Assembly: GCF_028595265.1 (NCBI RefSeq)
Contig: NZ_JAQQXP010000001.1
Coordinates: forward strand, 744,001-808,000
Origin: Alteromonas gilva
GTDB taxonomy: Bacteria; Pseudomonadota; Gammaproteobacteria; Enterobacterales; Alteromonadaceae
Direction of reading: 5' to 3'
DNA length: 64,000 nucleotides
Below are positions 1 through 7,596 of this stretch, in pieces; position 1 is the stretch's first letter, and every line of letters begins with the position of its first letter. The notes under the pieces were generated by a model. It ran no database searches and was not told the origin of the DNA. It worked only from the letters and a program-made list of their open reading frames with translations. A program made the translations under genes and the position numbers.

Positions 1-680
1 GTACTTGGAGTGGTCAGTATCAGGGTAAAGCTCGCGTCATGGCTTTCGGGCAATTCCGTCTGGGCCGATGCAGTGAGGGTTAAGTCGATTAAAATCTGTC
101 CGCTGCGTCTGGTTTCGATGTTTACCATATTAACGGCACTATGATCGAACCTGATCTGCTGCAACAGTCTCTCACTGGCGCAGCGAAAGCTGTCGGTACT
201 GTCGTGGTGTTGGCCGGTACCAAGCCTTACTGCCTGTGAAGCAATGAGTGGCAAGTCCTGATGGGTACTGAAGGGTGAGCTGTGTCGGCCGGTTATACAT
301 AGCTTAAAACGTTCGCGAACCTCATGTTCCCGTGCCTTTTTAATTGCCAGAAAGATAGTCTGAATTAACTCAGAGGTAGGAAAATGCCGCTCTACCCGCC
401 ATCGACGGCCATATACAATTTTCTTTTCCGACTGGGCTGTGCGCGGTTTGTAGGTATCATAACCAATGATACCGATTTGAATATATAGTCCCTGTGCGTC
501 TTCTGCAGCCATGATCAAATAATCATCATCAAAATCACAGTCGAGTATGATCTGCTCCAGGGTTTGCCGGTTGTGAGCATAGGCCAGATAGTGTTGAGGG
601 ATGCAAACTGCGCCGTTGTCCAGGCGAACAACAGGCGCATTTTTAAGTGGCTGCTCACCGTTCAGAATGTCCCACTTCAT
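1..680 (-). CDS. hypothetical protein, C-terminus beyond window (partial)
   Basis: I do not recognise this protein. An open frame runs on the minus strand from ATG at 680 to the left edge (226 complete codons, no stop), so the C-terminus is missing. The visible part opens MKWDILNGEQPLKN, shows no signal peptide or membrane segment, and mixes acidic and basic patches (ILDCDFDDDYLI, KIVYGRRWRVERHF), which suits a soluble cytoplasmic protein. It starts 15 bases after the stop codon of the DoxX gene on the same strand, so the two are probably cotranscribed. The bases before the ATG give only a weak Shine-Dalgarno match. The call as a gene rests on the long open frame and the tight spacing to its neighbour; no function is offered. 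Confidence 0.7.
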   Translation of the reverse strand, partial: MKWDILNGEQPLKNAPVVRLDNGAVCIPQHYLAYAHNRQTLEQIILDCDFDDDYLIMAAEDAQGLYIQIGIIGYDTYKPRTAQSEKKIVYGRRWRVERHFPTSELIQTIFLAIKKAREHEVRERFKLCITGRHSSPFSTHQDLPLIASQAVRLGTGQHHDSTDSFRCASERLLQQIRFDHSAVNMVNIETRRSGQILIDLTLTASAQTELPESHDASFTLILTTPS

Positions 681-695
681 GAGGTGATATACCTG

Positions 696-1169
696 TTAAA
701 CAGACGCGAGCGACGTGGAGGGTTGCTGGCGGCGTGCGATGAAATGATCAAACGACAATTTACCTGCGCCCCAGATGGTAACGTGAAGTAAAATAAGCCC
801 CCAAATTACGTGACCGTACAAGGCCGCAGCAGGGATATCTTCGAGGCTGATAACGGCTACGATATTGACAATACCAAGGCCCAGCGCACTAATCCGACTG
901 GTTATGCCCAAGGTTAACAATACCGGTAACAACAGCTCGCCAATGGTGGCAAGATAAGCCGCTAAAACAAACGGTAGCAGTGGAACATGGTATTCATATT
1001 CAAATAGGAACAGGGTGGTTTCCCAGTCATTTGTTTTGGTCAGGCCTGAGGCGAAAAATACCCAGGCGACATAGAGTCGTCCTGCCATCACGAGCAACGA
1101 TTGCAGGGGCGAAAACAACTGGTCTGAAACGAGACTGAGTTTGGCAATATATTGTGTTAATGCATTCAC
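696..1169 (-). CDS. DoxX family integral membrane protein
   Basis: The product is a 157-residue hydrophobic protein with about four membrane segments and the DoxX pattern: a first helix ending LYVAWVFFASGLTKTNDW, then FVLAAYLATIGELLLPVLLTLG and a third helix with small residues. DoxX proteins sit in the inner membrane; some are linked to sulphur or redox metabolism and others have no known role. The frame is open to a TTG at 1265, but I chose GTG at 1169 because AAGGA lies at a good distance before it and 157 residues is the usual family length. It lies downstream of two AraC-type genes on the same strand and directly upstream of the hypothetical gene at the window edge. No substrate can be inferred. 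Confidence 0.85.
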   Translation of the reverse strand: MNALTQYIAKLSLVSDQLFSPLQSLLVMAGRLYVAWVFFASGLTKTNDWETTLFLFEYEYHVPLLPFVLAAYLATIGELLLPVLLTLGITSRISALGLGIVNIVAVISLEDIPAAALYGHVIWGLILLHVTIWGAGKLSFDHFIARRQQPSTSLASV

Positions 1170-1282
1170 GGTGTGATTCCTTAGATTAAGCAAAAAGTCT
1201 GGTGTCGTGCTGGTCAATTCCAGCACCGGTAATGTAAAACGATAGGCGCGGGCTGAAGAAACCAATCGTCCTGACTTTATAT

Positions 1283-2149
1283 CTATTCGTTTGAATCCCC
1301 GGGCACAGAGCGTAACGGCTGATTGTTACCCTGCTCAGGTAGCTTTAGCCATTGTTTAGGCGATAACCCCAGCTTTTTACGGAATAGCCTGGCGAGTGCT
1401 GAACCATGTTCATAGCCGACCAAATTGGCGACTAAATTGACCGGTTTTTTATCTTTTAGCATGTCCTGGGCAATGGCGATGCGGATATCAGTGAGGTAAT
1501 CATTGGGCGTGACGCCGACCACGGATTTAAAGGTTGCGGCAAAGCGCGAGCGGGACATGGCCGCGAGATCAGCCAGCGAGTCTACGGTCCAGTTCACTTC
1601 AGGTTTATTATGCATGGCACTAATCACTTTGGCCATCATCGGATGGGTCAGCGCCGCCAGTATGCCGCCTTTGGCCAGATCATTTTCAAGCACGTAGCGC
1701 AGTACCTGCAGCAGGAATATTTCGCTGAGCTTATCGATCATCACGCCTCGCGTAACGGAGCGGCTAAATGCTTCCTCAAACAGCCATTCAGCCGTGCGCC
1801 CGATGTAGATTTCCGCATCTAATGGCAGAGCCAGCAATGGCGGTAAGGCCTCCAGCAACAGTTTCTGATTAGCTGACTCCATGCTAATGGTTGCGCACAC
1901 CATTTCTGCCCCGGCCGAATCCTGCGCCACAATGCGGTGCTCCAACGGACCCGGAATGAAAATCACTGACGGAGTGTCAATGACCTGTTTGGTGCCATTA
2001 CGCATCAGTAACGTCAGGCAACCTGATTTAAGCAGGTGTAAATGTCCTTTTTGTTCGGATGAAAAAGACTGAATACCGCACAGCTTGCCACTAAAAAATA
2101 CTTCGGCGGTAAGCGAGATACGCCTGATAATATCGGCTATGTTTTCCAT
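1283..2149 (-). CDS. AraC family transcriptional regulator (cupin N-terminal domain)
   Basis: This is a 288-residue regulator. The N-terminal half is a cupin-like ligand domain (HLHLLKSGCLTLLMRN, SVIFIPGPLEHRI). The C-terminal ~100 residues carry the double helix-turn-helix of the AraC family: WTVDSLADLAAMSRSRFAATF, then NYLTDIRIAIAQ-type spacing and VANLVGYEHGSALARLFRKKLG with the closing SPKQW. The frame could start further upstream, but ATG at 2149 has AGGA seven bases before it and yields a family-typical length. It lies 29 bases downstream of a clear paralogue (2179-3015), so the pair looks like a tandem duplication transcribed together, with DoxX further downstream. The target genes are unknown; DoxX and the DUF1348 or NmrA genes nearby are plausible. 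Confidence 0.88.
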   Translation of the reverse strand: MENIADIIRRISLTAEVFFSGKLCGIQSFSSEQKGHLHLLKSGCLTLLMRNGTKQVIDTPSVIFIPGPLEHRIVAQDSAGAEMVCATISMESANQKLLLEALPPLLALPLDAEIYIGRTAEWLFEEAFSRSVTRGVMIDKLSEIFLLQVLRYVLENDLAKGGILAALTHPMMAKVISAMHNKPEVNWTVDSLADLAAMSRSRFAATFKSVVGVTPNDYLTDIRIAIAQDMLKDKKPVNLVANLVGYEHGSALARLFRKKLGLSPKQWLKLPEQGNNQPLRSVPGDSNE

Positions 2150-2178
2150 ATGTGTCCTAATTTTATGCTGCTGGAGAC

Positions 2179-3015
2179 CTAGGCGTTCAGCACTGCTGAA
2201 GACTGACGTGCTTGCTGCAGCCATTGTCGTGGCGATACCCCGAGTTTTTTCTTAAATATGCGTACCAGCGCTGAGCCATGTTCGTAACCGACTTCGCTGG
2301 CAACAAAATTAACCGGCTTATCACTTTTCAACAGTTTCTGTGCGCGGGCCAGGCGAAGATCAGTGATGTAATCATTCGGTGTCTGGCCGACCAGGGATTT
2401 GAAACATTCGGCAAACTTAGACCGGGACATCGCGGCAATACTTGCAAGGCCGTTTAAAGTCCAGTGATAGCCAGGATCTGTGTGAATGGCGTCAATGACT
2501 TTACGCATTTGTGGGTGATTTATGGCGGCCAGTGCGCCCTCATGAAGACTGCCCTGCTCGGTGGCATGTCTGAGCATCTGCAACATAAAAATTTCACCAA
2601 GCTTGTTGATCATCAGCTCTTTACCAAAGCGTTGCTCAAACACCTCTTTAAACAGCCATTGCACTGTGCAGGACATGGAGCAACCAGGGTTTACCTGCAA
2701 ATACATCATGTCAGGGAGCGCTTTGAGAATCATGGATGAATTATTCAGGCAAAAAGAGACGCTGGCACTAATGAGCGAAACCGGCGCGTCTCCCTTCGCT
2801 TCTAAACGGTGAGGTACAGCCGTAGGCAGCAACACAATCGACGGACGGTCGAGGAGCACTTCGCTGCCGCCTTGCTGAACAATTTTTACCGTGCCGGATT
2901 CAAGCATATGCAGGCGGCCACTGTTGTTAAAATGACGAACGCCACTAAATGAGCCGCTGTGATCAACGGTTGTGCTGAATACATGTTGGTTGAGTATTCC
3001 ATTTAAGTTATTCAT
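2179..3015 (-). CDS. AraC family transcriptional regulator (paralogue of the next gene)
   Basis: This 278-residue protein has the same architecture as the gene at 1283-2149: a cupin-like sensor half (GRLHMLESGTVKIV, SIVLLPTAVPHRLEA) and a C-terminal AraC double helix-turn-helix (WTLNGLASIAAMSRSKFAECF; FVASEVGYEHGSALVRIFKKKLG; SPRQWLQ). The helix regions of the two proteins are almost interchangeable (VGYEHGSAL in both), while the sensor halves differ more, which suggests similar DNA targets with different ligands. The ATG at 3015 is preceded by GAGATAAGGT. The AT-rich 220-base region upstream separates it from the DUF1348 gene on the same strand and contains two palindromic operator-like sites. 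Regulation by its own product or by a TetR-type protein is possible but not shown. Confidence 0.88.
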   Translation of the reverse strand: MNNLNGILNQHVFSTTVDHSGSFSGVRHFNNSGRLHMLESGTVKIVQQGGSEVLLDRPSIVLLPTAVPHRLEAKGDAPVSLISASVSFCLNNSSMILKALPDMMYLQVNPGCSMSCTVQWLFKEVFEQRFGKELMINKLGEIFMLQMLRHATEQGSLHEGALAAINHPQMRKVIDAIHTDPGYHWTLNGLASIAAMSRSKFAECFKSLVGQTPNDYITDLRLARAQKLLKSDKPVNFVASEVGYEHGSALVRIFKKKLGVSPRQWLQQARQSSAVLNA

Positions 3016-3123
3016 ACCTTATCTCTCTTAACTCTCGATATGGTGTGCATAGCGATTGTAGGGTTGATGAGATAACCTCAAACGTCATGACCACTTAATG
3101 ATGACGTGACCACTGTTACCTAA

Positions 3124-3143
3124 AGTATACAGACCTGTTTACT
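3124..3143. promoter_or_regulatory. palindromic operator-like site 1 (TetR-style)
   Basis: AGTATACAG/CCTGTTTACT arms form an imperfect inverted repeat (8 of 10 positions pair) in the AT-rich gap between the AraC gene start (3015) and the DUF1348 stop (3237). The half-site CTGTYTACT recurs at 3195-3214, 3977-3996 and 4069-4077. The size and symmetry suit a TetR-family dimer; the cognate protein is not identifiable in the window. Confidence 0.5.
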
Positions 3144-3194
3144 ATTAATTTAAAAGTGCGTTACGCTTTTAAATGCTTCTAGCCTCTTTTATTA

Positions 3195-3214
3195 AGTAAA
3201 CAGACTGGTTTTTT
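3195..3214. promoter_or_regulatory. palindromic operator-like site 2 (degenerate)
   Basis: AGTAAACAGACTGG reproduces one good half-site (AGTAAACAG, complement of CTGTTTACT) of the site at 3124-3143; the second half is degenerate. It lies 22 bases beyond the stop codon of the DUF1348 gene and 180 bases upstream of the AraC gene at 2179-3015. Confidence 0.35.
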
Positions 3215-3236
3215 TGTGCTGGTAAAGCCCGGCTTC

Positions 3237-3713
3237 TTATAAGCCAAGCTCTGATAAGCCGGGATAATCGTCGGGCCTGCGTCCTAACGGCCAGGTGAAA
3301 AGGCGGTCCTTTTCGTTAATGGGCAAATCGTTGAGTGAGGCATAGCGGTTTACCATCAGGCCATGTTCGTTAAACTCCCAGTTCTCGTTGCCGTAAGAAC
3401 GAAACCAGTTTGATGAGTCGTCGCGCCATTCGTAGGCATATCGCACCGCAATGCGATTGTCACTGAATGCCCAGAGTTCTTTGATCAGGCGATACTCCAG
3501 TTCCTTGGCCCACTTGCGTTGCAGAAACTGTCTGGCCTGTTCACGCCCCTGGGTAAATTCGGCACGGTTTCGCCAGCGCGCGTCAACGCTGTATGCCAGA
3601 GCTACCCGCTCGGCATCCCGAGAGTTCCAGCCGTCTTCGGCTAAACGTACTTTTTCGGTTGCGCTGGCAAAATCGAAGGGCGGCAGCGGCGGTCGTTGTT
3701 GTGGTGTAGTCAT
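3237..3713 (-). CDS. DUF1348 (NTF2/SnoaL-like) family protein
   Basis: A 158-residue soluble protein of the DUF1348 branch of the NTF2-like fold. Family marks are WNSRDAERVALAYSVDARWRNR near the N-terminus, the EYRLIKELWAFSDNRIAVRYAYEWRD core and ENWEFNEHGLMVNRYASLND near the C-terminus. The fold usually forms a small cone-shaped pocket, but no reaction is established for this branch. It is often found near TetR-type regulators and oxidoreductases. Here a 54-codon ORF lies 26 bases upstream on the same strand and palindromic operator-like sites flank both, so a two-gene inducible unit is a reasonable inference. The ATG at 3713 is preceded by CAAGGAAT. Identification of the family is firm; the role is unknown. 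Confidence 0.88.
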   Translation of the reverse strand: MTTPQQRPPLPPFDFASATEKVRLAEDGWNSRDAERVALAYSVDARWRNRAEFTQGREQARQFLQRKWAKELEYRLIKELWAFSDNRIAVRYAYEWRDDSSNWFRSYGNENWEFNEHGLMVNRYASLNDLPINEKDRLFTWPLGRRPDDYPGLSELGL

Positions 3714-3739
3714 AAGTGTATTCCTTGCTGATAATTCAA

Positions 3740-3904
3740 TTAAACCGGCATAACCAATGGCAAGTCAGCTTTGCTATGGGGGCCGGTGGCTGACTGATGT
3801 GCCAGGTTTGTGGCACGGATGCGCTGCACTTTGGTTAGCCCTGGTGCCTTTTGCTGTGCTGGCAAAATGCCTATTTTTAGAACGCTAAAAAACACATTGA
3901 ACAT
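3740..3904 (-). CDS. small hypothetical protein (54 aa), upstream of DUF1348 gene
   Basis: A short frame of 54 residues runs from ATG at 3904 to TAA at 3740-3742. It begins MFNVFFSVLKIGILP and ends ADLPLVMPV, with a hydrophobic first 15 residues and a basic middle (KVQRIRATNLAHQ). AGCAAGG stands four bases before the ATG, a good ribosome-binding site. It precedes the DUF1348 gene by 26 bases in the same orientation, and a perfect 14-base palindrome lies about 46 bases upstream of its start, where an operator would be expected. I do not recognise a family. It may be a real small protein or a leader ORF; the evidence is its position and ribosome-binding site only. Confidence 0.45.
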   Translation of the reverse strand: MFNVFFSVLKIGILPAQQKAPGLTKVQRIRATNLAHQSATGPHSKADLPLVMPV

Positions 3905-3938
3905 AGCCTTGCTCCCCGCTGGTTGATGTCATTCATTA

Positions 3939-3966
3939 AGTGAACGAATTTGAACAATTGTTCACT
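3939..3966. promoter_or_regulatory. perfect palindrome in front of the small ORF/DUF1348 unit
   Basis: TGAACAATTGTTCA (3951-3964) is a perfect 14-base palindrome. It overlaps a wider inverted repeat, AGTGAAC at 3939-3945 against GTTCACT at 3960-3966. It lies 47 bases upstream of the ATG at 3904 and next to the operator-like sites at 3977-4077. The symmetry is typical of a dimeric repressor site; the protein is unknown. Confidence 0.5.
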
Positions 3967-3976
3967 GTAATATTAA

Positions 3977-4077
3977 AATACACAGAACTGTCTACTTTGC
4001 GCAAGGTGTTTTAGCGGTTTTTGGGTTAAAAATAGGTAAGTATTTGTTTAATTTATAAATATACTTATCTGTCTACT
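3977..4077. promoter_or_regulatory. two further CTGTCTACT operator-like sites
   Basis: AATACACAGAACTGTCTACT at 3977-3996 is an imperfect palindrome matching the site at 3124-3143. The half-site CTGTCTACT recurs at 4069-4077 with a poor left arm. Together with the palindrome at 3951-3964 they fill the gap between the AraC gene ending at 4255 and the small ORF starting at 3904. The rest of the 350-base gap is AT-rich with no convincing coding frame. Confidence 0.45.
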
Positions 4078-4254
4078 TTTGTGCGAAGAGGTAATGTGTA
4101 AGCACGGAGCAATAACGGGCGATTTAGTACAGCGAGTATTCAGACCCCGGCAAGTTGGACACCGGCGAACAACCACAGGGCATTTACCGTGCGACAGGCA
4201 CCAAGCAGGGCGTTATTAGGGTAGGAAAAGGGACGACCGTGTCTAACTGACTGA

Positions 4255-5226
4255 TTACTTTGAGTGATTTTCTTCACTGACGGTGGAGCTTGGCGAGAAA
4301 CCGATAACGCGTTTGAACGCACGCGAAAAAGCCGCTTCTGACTCGTATCCACAAGACAGCGCCAACTCAATTAACGGTACTTTGCGATTACGTAGCTGAT
4401 AATGTGCCAGTGTGAGTCGCCATTCGGTAAGGTAACTCTTAGCGCTTTTACCGACGAGTTCAGTAAACCGGGCAGCAAAAGCCGATCGTGACATACAGGC
4501 CACGCTGGCCAGACGCTCCACCGTCCAGCGCTTCTCAGGCTGTTGATGAATGGCCCGCAATGTTGCTCCTATGCGCTCATCGCGCATGGCGGCAAACCAT
4601 CCTTCTTTGGCGAGAGGGGAATGATCCAACCAATGACGAATAAGCTGAATCATCAGTATTTCTGCCAGCCGGGTGATAATAGTTTCACTGCCCGGCACCA
4701 GGTTTTGCGCCTCACGCTTTATTAAATCCAGGGTCGACGTCAGCCAGGCCGCGTCACTGTATTCGTCCGGTTGCAGGTATAGGATATACGGCAGTTGCTC
4801 CAGTAAGTACTGACCGATTAATGGATCGAAAGACACCACGCCACATATTAATTTGGTTGTATCACCCGGACCGGGAATATCGAGGACTTCAAGGTTTGGC
4901 GATAAATGCCTGACGCCAGAATCAAAGAAGGGGATCGTACTGGCGTTAATACCGGACTTTATACAGTGCCCTTTACCATGGGGAATTAATACCAATGAAC
5001 CTTCTGCCAGCGGAACCTGCTCATCATTATGCGTAATAACGCAGTGACCATTGGTCACGATATGCATCATCAGACGACCGGGCATAGCCGGTAACTCCAG
5101 GCCCCAGGGCGCCGACAGCGTTGAAAAACAATATAAACTGTTCAGTGGTTTTAGCTGCTCAATAAAGACTCCAAAGGGATCCTGGTTTTGTGGGAACCGT
5201 GGTTGAGAATCGTATGCTTTGGTCAT
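4255..5226 (-). CDS. AraC family transcriptional regulator (cupin N-terminal domain)
   Basis: A 323-residue regulator with a cupin-like N-terminal sensor (GRLMMHIVTNGHCVITH, GSLVLIPHGKGHCI) and a C-terminal AraC double helix-turn-helix (WTVERLASVACMSRSAFAARF; LIELALSCGYESEAAFSRAFKRVIGFSP). It is of the same broad class as the tandem pair at 1283-3015 but more divergent, with a longer N-terminus. It is transcribed away from the NmrA-like reductase gene that begins at 5725, a layout often seen when such a regulator activates the reductase gene. A MITE-like element (5408-5676) occupies the intergenic region and must lie within or next to the promoters of both genes. The start at 5226 (ATGACCAAAGC) is the only good one. 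Confidence 0.88.
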   Translation of the reverse strand: MTKAYDSQPRFPQNQDPFGVFIEQLKPLNSLYCFSTLSAPWGLELPAMPGRLMMHIVTNGHCVITHNDEQVPLAEGSLVLIPHGKGHCIKSGINASTIPFFDSGVRHLSPNLEVLDIPGPGDTTKLICGVVSFDPLIGQYLLEQLPYILYLQPDEYSDAAWLTSTLDLIKREAQNLVPGSETIITRLAEILMIQLIRHWLDHSPLAKEGWFAAMRDERIGATLRAIHQQPEKRWTVERLASVACMSRSAFAARFTELVGKSAKSYLTEWRLTLAHYQLRNRKVPLIELALSCGYESEAAFSRAFKRVIGFSPSSTVSEENHSK

Positions 5227-5407
5227 AGTCAGTATGGCGTCTGGTCAGCGTTCAGGGTTGATAATTTTATAATATACGCGGACTTTCTGGCGAAAGTCTA
5301 ATGCCTGACTCCAACTGTCACATACATTACTTCGATGTTTATTCCGGACGAACGGTCAGGTTATCCGGATTCCGGGATATGTTGCTGAAAGCGTCGCAGG
5401 TTTATCC

Positions 5408-5676
5408 TAGGGCGTGTTGACCTTTGCTGTGCATTTTTGCAGCAGTTTGTGCGTCATTTAGGCAAGGCGGGTGTTTGCAGGTCTAGTGGGCCTAAATCAA
5501 AAACACCCAACGCAGTATAAATGACGCACAAGCGCTGCCCGAAGGGGTCGTCATGAAAGCATTTTACTCTTTGTCACAGCCCTTTGACTTAGAACCACTA
5601 GGCCTGCAGGGCTGTTTCGCGATTAAAATGCTTTCATATAGACCAAAACTCGTACAGCAAAGGTCAACACGCCCTA
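5408..5676. mobile_element. MITE-like palindromic element with 23-bp perfect terminal inverted repeats
   Basis: The two ends (5408-5430 and 5654-5676) are perfect inverted repeats of 23 bases that start TAGGGCGTGTTGACC. They begin and end in TA, which would suit a TA target duplication. Inside are two nested hairpins: a 14-base stem 5447-5460/5518-5531 (core GTGCGTCATTTA) enclosing an 8-base stem 5469-5476/5501-5508, and a second perfect 14-base stem 5553-5566/5624-5637 (core GAAAGCATTTT). No transposase is encoded, and the open frame starting in it is not a gene. The size (269 bases) and structure fit a non-autonomous miniature transposable element in the intergenic region of two divergent genes. 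No other copy was seen in the window. Confidence 0.75.
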
Positions 5677-5724
5677 ATGATATGGAAGCAATTACTGCTG
5701 ATTATTTAATATTCAGGAGTCACT

Positions 5725-6582
5725 ATGACAACACATCATCAATTATCATGGCGCTATTTGGTGCTCGGGAAGCAGGGTAAAACAGGGCGGCGGGTGTGTC
5801 AGCAACTTGAGCGCCTCGGTGCCAGTGTCACGGGCGTATCGAGAACCACAATGCCGGCATTTCATTGGCAAGACAAAACTTTAGTCTGGCAAAACTTATT
5901 TGCCGGTTTTGACGCTATCTACATTACCTACCAACCCGATCTGGCGGTACCAATGGCTGCGCAAGACATTGCCAGGCTTACCATTGCTGCGCGTCAGGCG
6001 GGAGTTAAGCAACTGGTGCTACTGTCAGGGCGCGGCGAACCCGGCGCCCAGGAAGCTGAGCAGATCCTGGCTCAAAGCGGGCTGCATCACCATGTCATTC
6101 GAGCAAGCTGGTTTAATCAGAACTTTAGCGAAGGGTTTATTGCTGAAATGGTTGCTCGTGGCCAGGTAATGCTGCCACAGGGGCATATGCCCGAGCCGTT
6201 CATCGACGCCAACGATATTGCCGAAGCTGTGGTGCAGTGTCTGACTAACCCGGCTATAGAACCCGGAATTTACGAGGTTACCGGTCCGCAGTTACTCACG
6301 TTCAGTCGGTGCATCGAAATGATTGCGCAACAGCTGGGAAGGCCGGTTGGGTTTTGTGATGTTGAGGTCGACGATTTTTTAGCCGTGCTGAAGGAGCAGG
6401 GCGCAACCGACGATGTATTGTGGTTAATGAAAACACTATTCAGCGATGTGCTCGACGGACGCAATAACTACACCACCGACGTGTTGGAACAGCTGCTGGG
6501 AAGGCCCGCGACGACCTTTTCTGAGTACGTCAGTAAGGCTTTTGGTCAGCCGTTATCTGCTCTGCCAGCCAGCGTGGAGTAA
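5725..6582 (+). CDS. NmrA-like NAD(P)-binding oxidoreductase
   Basis: A 285-residue atypical short-chain dehydrogenase of the NmrA/HSCARG group. The N-terminus carries the dinucleotide-binding glycines in YLVLGKQGKTGRRV (GxxGxxG), followed by FDAIYITYQPD and the QLVLLSGRGE strand. The middle HHVIRASWFNQNFSEGF and PFIDANDIAEAVVQCL are typical of the family, and there is no YxxxK catalytic pair, so it may be a redox sensor or a quinone or aldehyde reductase rather than a classical SDR. ATG at 5725 follows AGGAG at a good distance. The DUF1772 membrane protein gene follows after six bases and is almost surely cotranscribed. The divergent AraC gene is the likely regulator. Confidence 0.85.
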   Translation: MTTHHQLSWRYLVLGKQGKTGRRVCQQLERLGASVTGVSRTTMPAFHWQDKTLVWQNLFAGFDAIYITYQPDLAVPMAAQDIARLTIAARQAGVKQLVLLSGRGEPGAQEAEQILAQSGLHHHVIRASWFNQNFSEGFIAEMVARGQVMLPQGHMPEPFIDANDIAEAVVQCLTNPAIEPGIYEVTGPQLLTFSRCIEMIAQQLGRPVGFCDVEVDDFLAVLKEQGATDDVLWLMKTLFSDVLDGRNNYTTDVLEQLLGRPATTFSEYVSKAFGQPLSALPASVE

Positions 6583-6588
6583 CCTCTC

Positions 6589-7026
6589 ATGTATGAACTG
6601 CTATTAATAACGGCGGTAGTTACCATTGCTCTGATCGCAGGTGTGTACCTGGCTTTTTCCGTGATTGTGATGCCAGCGCTCAAACAGGTGGCCGACGAAC
6701 AAGGCTCGGCAGTGATGCAGATTATTAACCGTGACATTTTAGGTTCAGTGTTTATGTGGTTGTTCTGGGGCTCATCCCTGCTCAGCATAATACTGCTGCT
6801 GATGTCACCGCAATGGTTTGTAAAAGTAGCCTGCGTGTTGTACCTGGCAGGCATGACGGGTGTCACCGCTGCTTTCAATGTGCCGCTCAATCAACAACTG
6901 GCTGGCGCTACTGCTCATACTCTGCCACTTATCTGGCGACGTTATTTAAAACGTTGGTGCTGGTGGAACCATTGTCGCGCGGTGATTAGCTCAGTGGTGT
7001 TCATAATTTTGGTGGTGGCGGGATAA
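6589..7026 (+). CDS. DUF1772 family membrane protein
   Basis: A 145-residue protein with four predicted membrane helices (ITAVVTIALIAGVYLAFSVIVMPAL, VFMWLFWGSSLLSIILLLM, VACVLYLAGMTGVTAAFNVPLN, VISSVVFIILVVAG). The FNVPLNQQL and WRRYLKRWCWWNHCRAV motifs identify DUF1772, the family that includes the anthrone oxygenase-like proteins. Whether a bacterial member like this has oxygenase activity is unknown. It follows the NmrA-like gene by six bases, and the pairing of DUF1772 with NmrA or other reductases is common. The start ATG at 6589 has its ribosome-binding site (GGAG) inside the end of the preceding gene, pointing to translational coupling. Confidence 0.87.
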   Translation: MYELLLITAVVTIALIAGVYLAFSVIVMPALKQVADEQGSAVMQIINRDILGSVFMWLFWGSSLLSIILLLMSPQWFVKVACVLYLAGMTGVTAAFNVPLNQQLAGATAHTLPLIWRRYLKRWCWWNHCRAVISSVVFIILVVAG

Positions 7027-7074
7027 GCGTCGCGGCTTTGCATATTGACGGGCCCGGCGCCCGGGAGCGATACA

Positions 7075-7302
7075 ATGAAAAACTCTGAGTCAGTCTGGCG
7101 TATTTCGGCAATCATTTGTTTGGGGTTAATTTGCCTCTGGGTGGGTTGGTCCGACTGGACCTATACACGCCCTCAACTTGACAGGGCGCTATTGCAGCAA
7201 AGCATTCGCGATACGATTCGCTTTGCCATACAGTTTTCAGTGCAGTGGATGGTACCGCTCGCGTGTGCAGTGCTGATTGTTAAAAACGTGTTTAAAAGGT
7301 AG
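7075..7302 (+). CDS. small membrane protein (75 aa), hypothetical
   Basis: This product has two predicted membrane helices (ISAIICLGLICLWVGWSDW near residue 10 and FAIQFSVQWMVPLACAVLIVKNVF at the C-terminus) joined by a polar loop with TYTRPQLDRALLQQSIRD. I do not recognise a family. The frame is open further upstream to 7045, but ATG at 7075 has GGGAGC eight bases before it and gives a protein starting MKNSESVWRIS. It follows the DUF1772 gene by 48 bases in the same direction and may be the last gene of that operon. Confidence 0.6.
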   Translation: MKNSESVWRISAIICLGLICLWVGWSDWTYTRPQLDRALLQQSIRDTIRFAIQFSVQWMVPLACAVLIVKNVFKR

Positions 7303-7596
7303 TCACAAATTCATCTTTTGAGGGGATAACAAGCAGATGAAAACTCTGGCCGCATGTTAGTGTTGGCGGTGTCTGCATCTCCGAATATTCCTCAACTGGG
7401 GAGGGGTGAGGCAGTTGCCGGGATTAGCGTCTGGTGGAGCTTCAACCCAACGAACTGTGCCGATAATGCTATTCCATAAGTAATGTAATATATATGTTAA
7501 TTGTATCCCCTGGCTACTGTCGCTAATATCCGCGGTTGGTTGTAATAAAATGTGCACTACAATTAAGCGTAAAGCTAGCGTGGCGGTATCTGTCTG

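Noticed and set aside
696..1265. Longer 189-residue form of the DoxX protein starting at TTG 1265
   Set aside because: No ribosome-binding site before the TTG, and the first 32 residues do not look like the family; GTG 1169 has a good site.
5553..5780. 75-codon ORF starting inside the palindromic element
   Set aside because: Its first half is the stem region of the MITE-like element and its second half overlaps the real NmrA-like gene in another frame.
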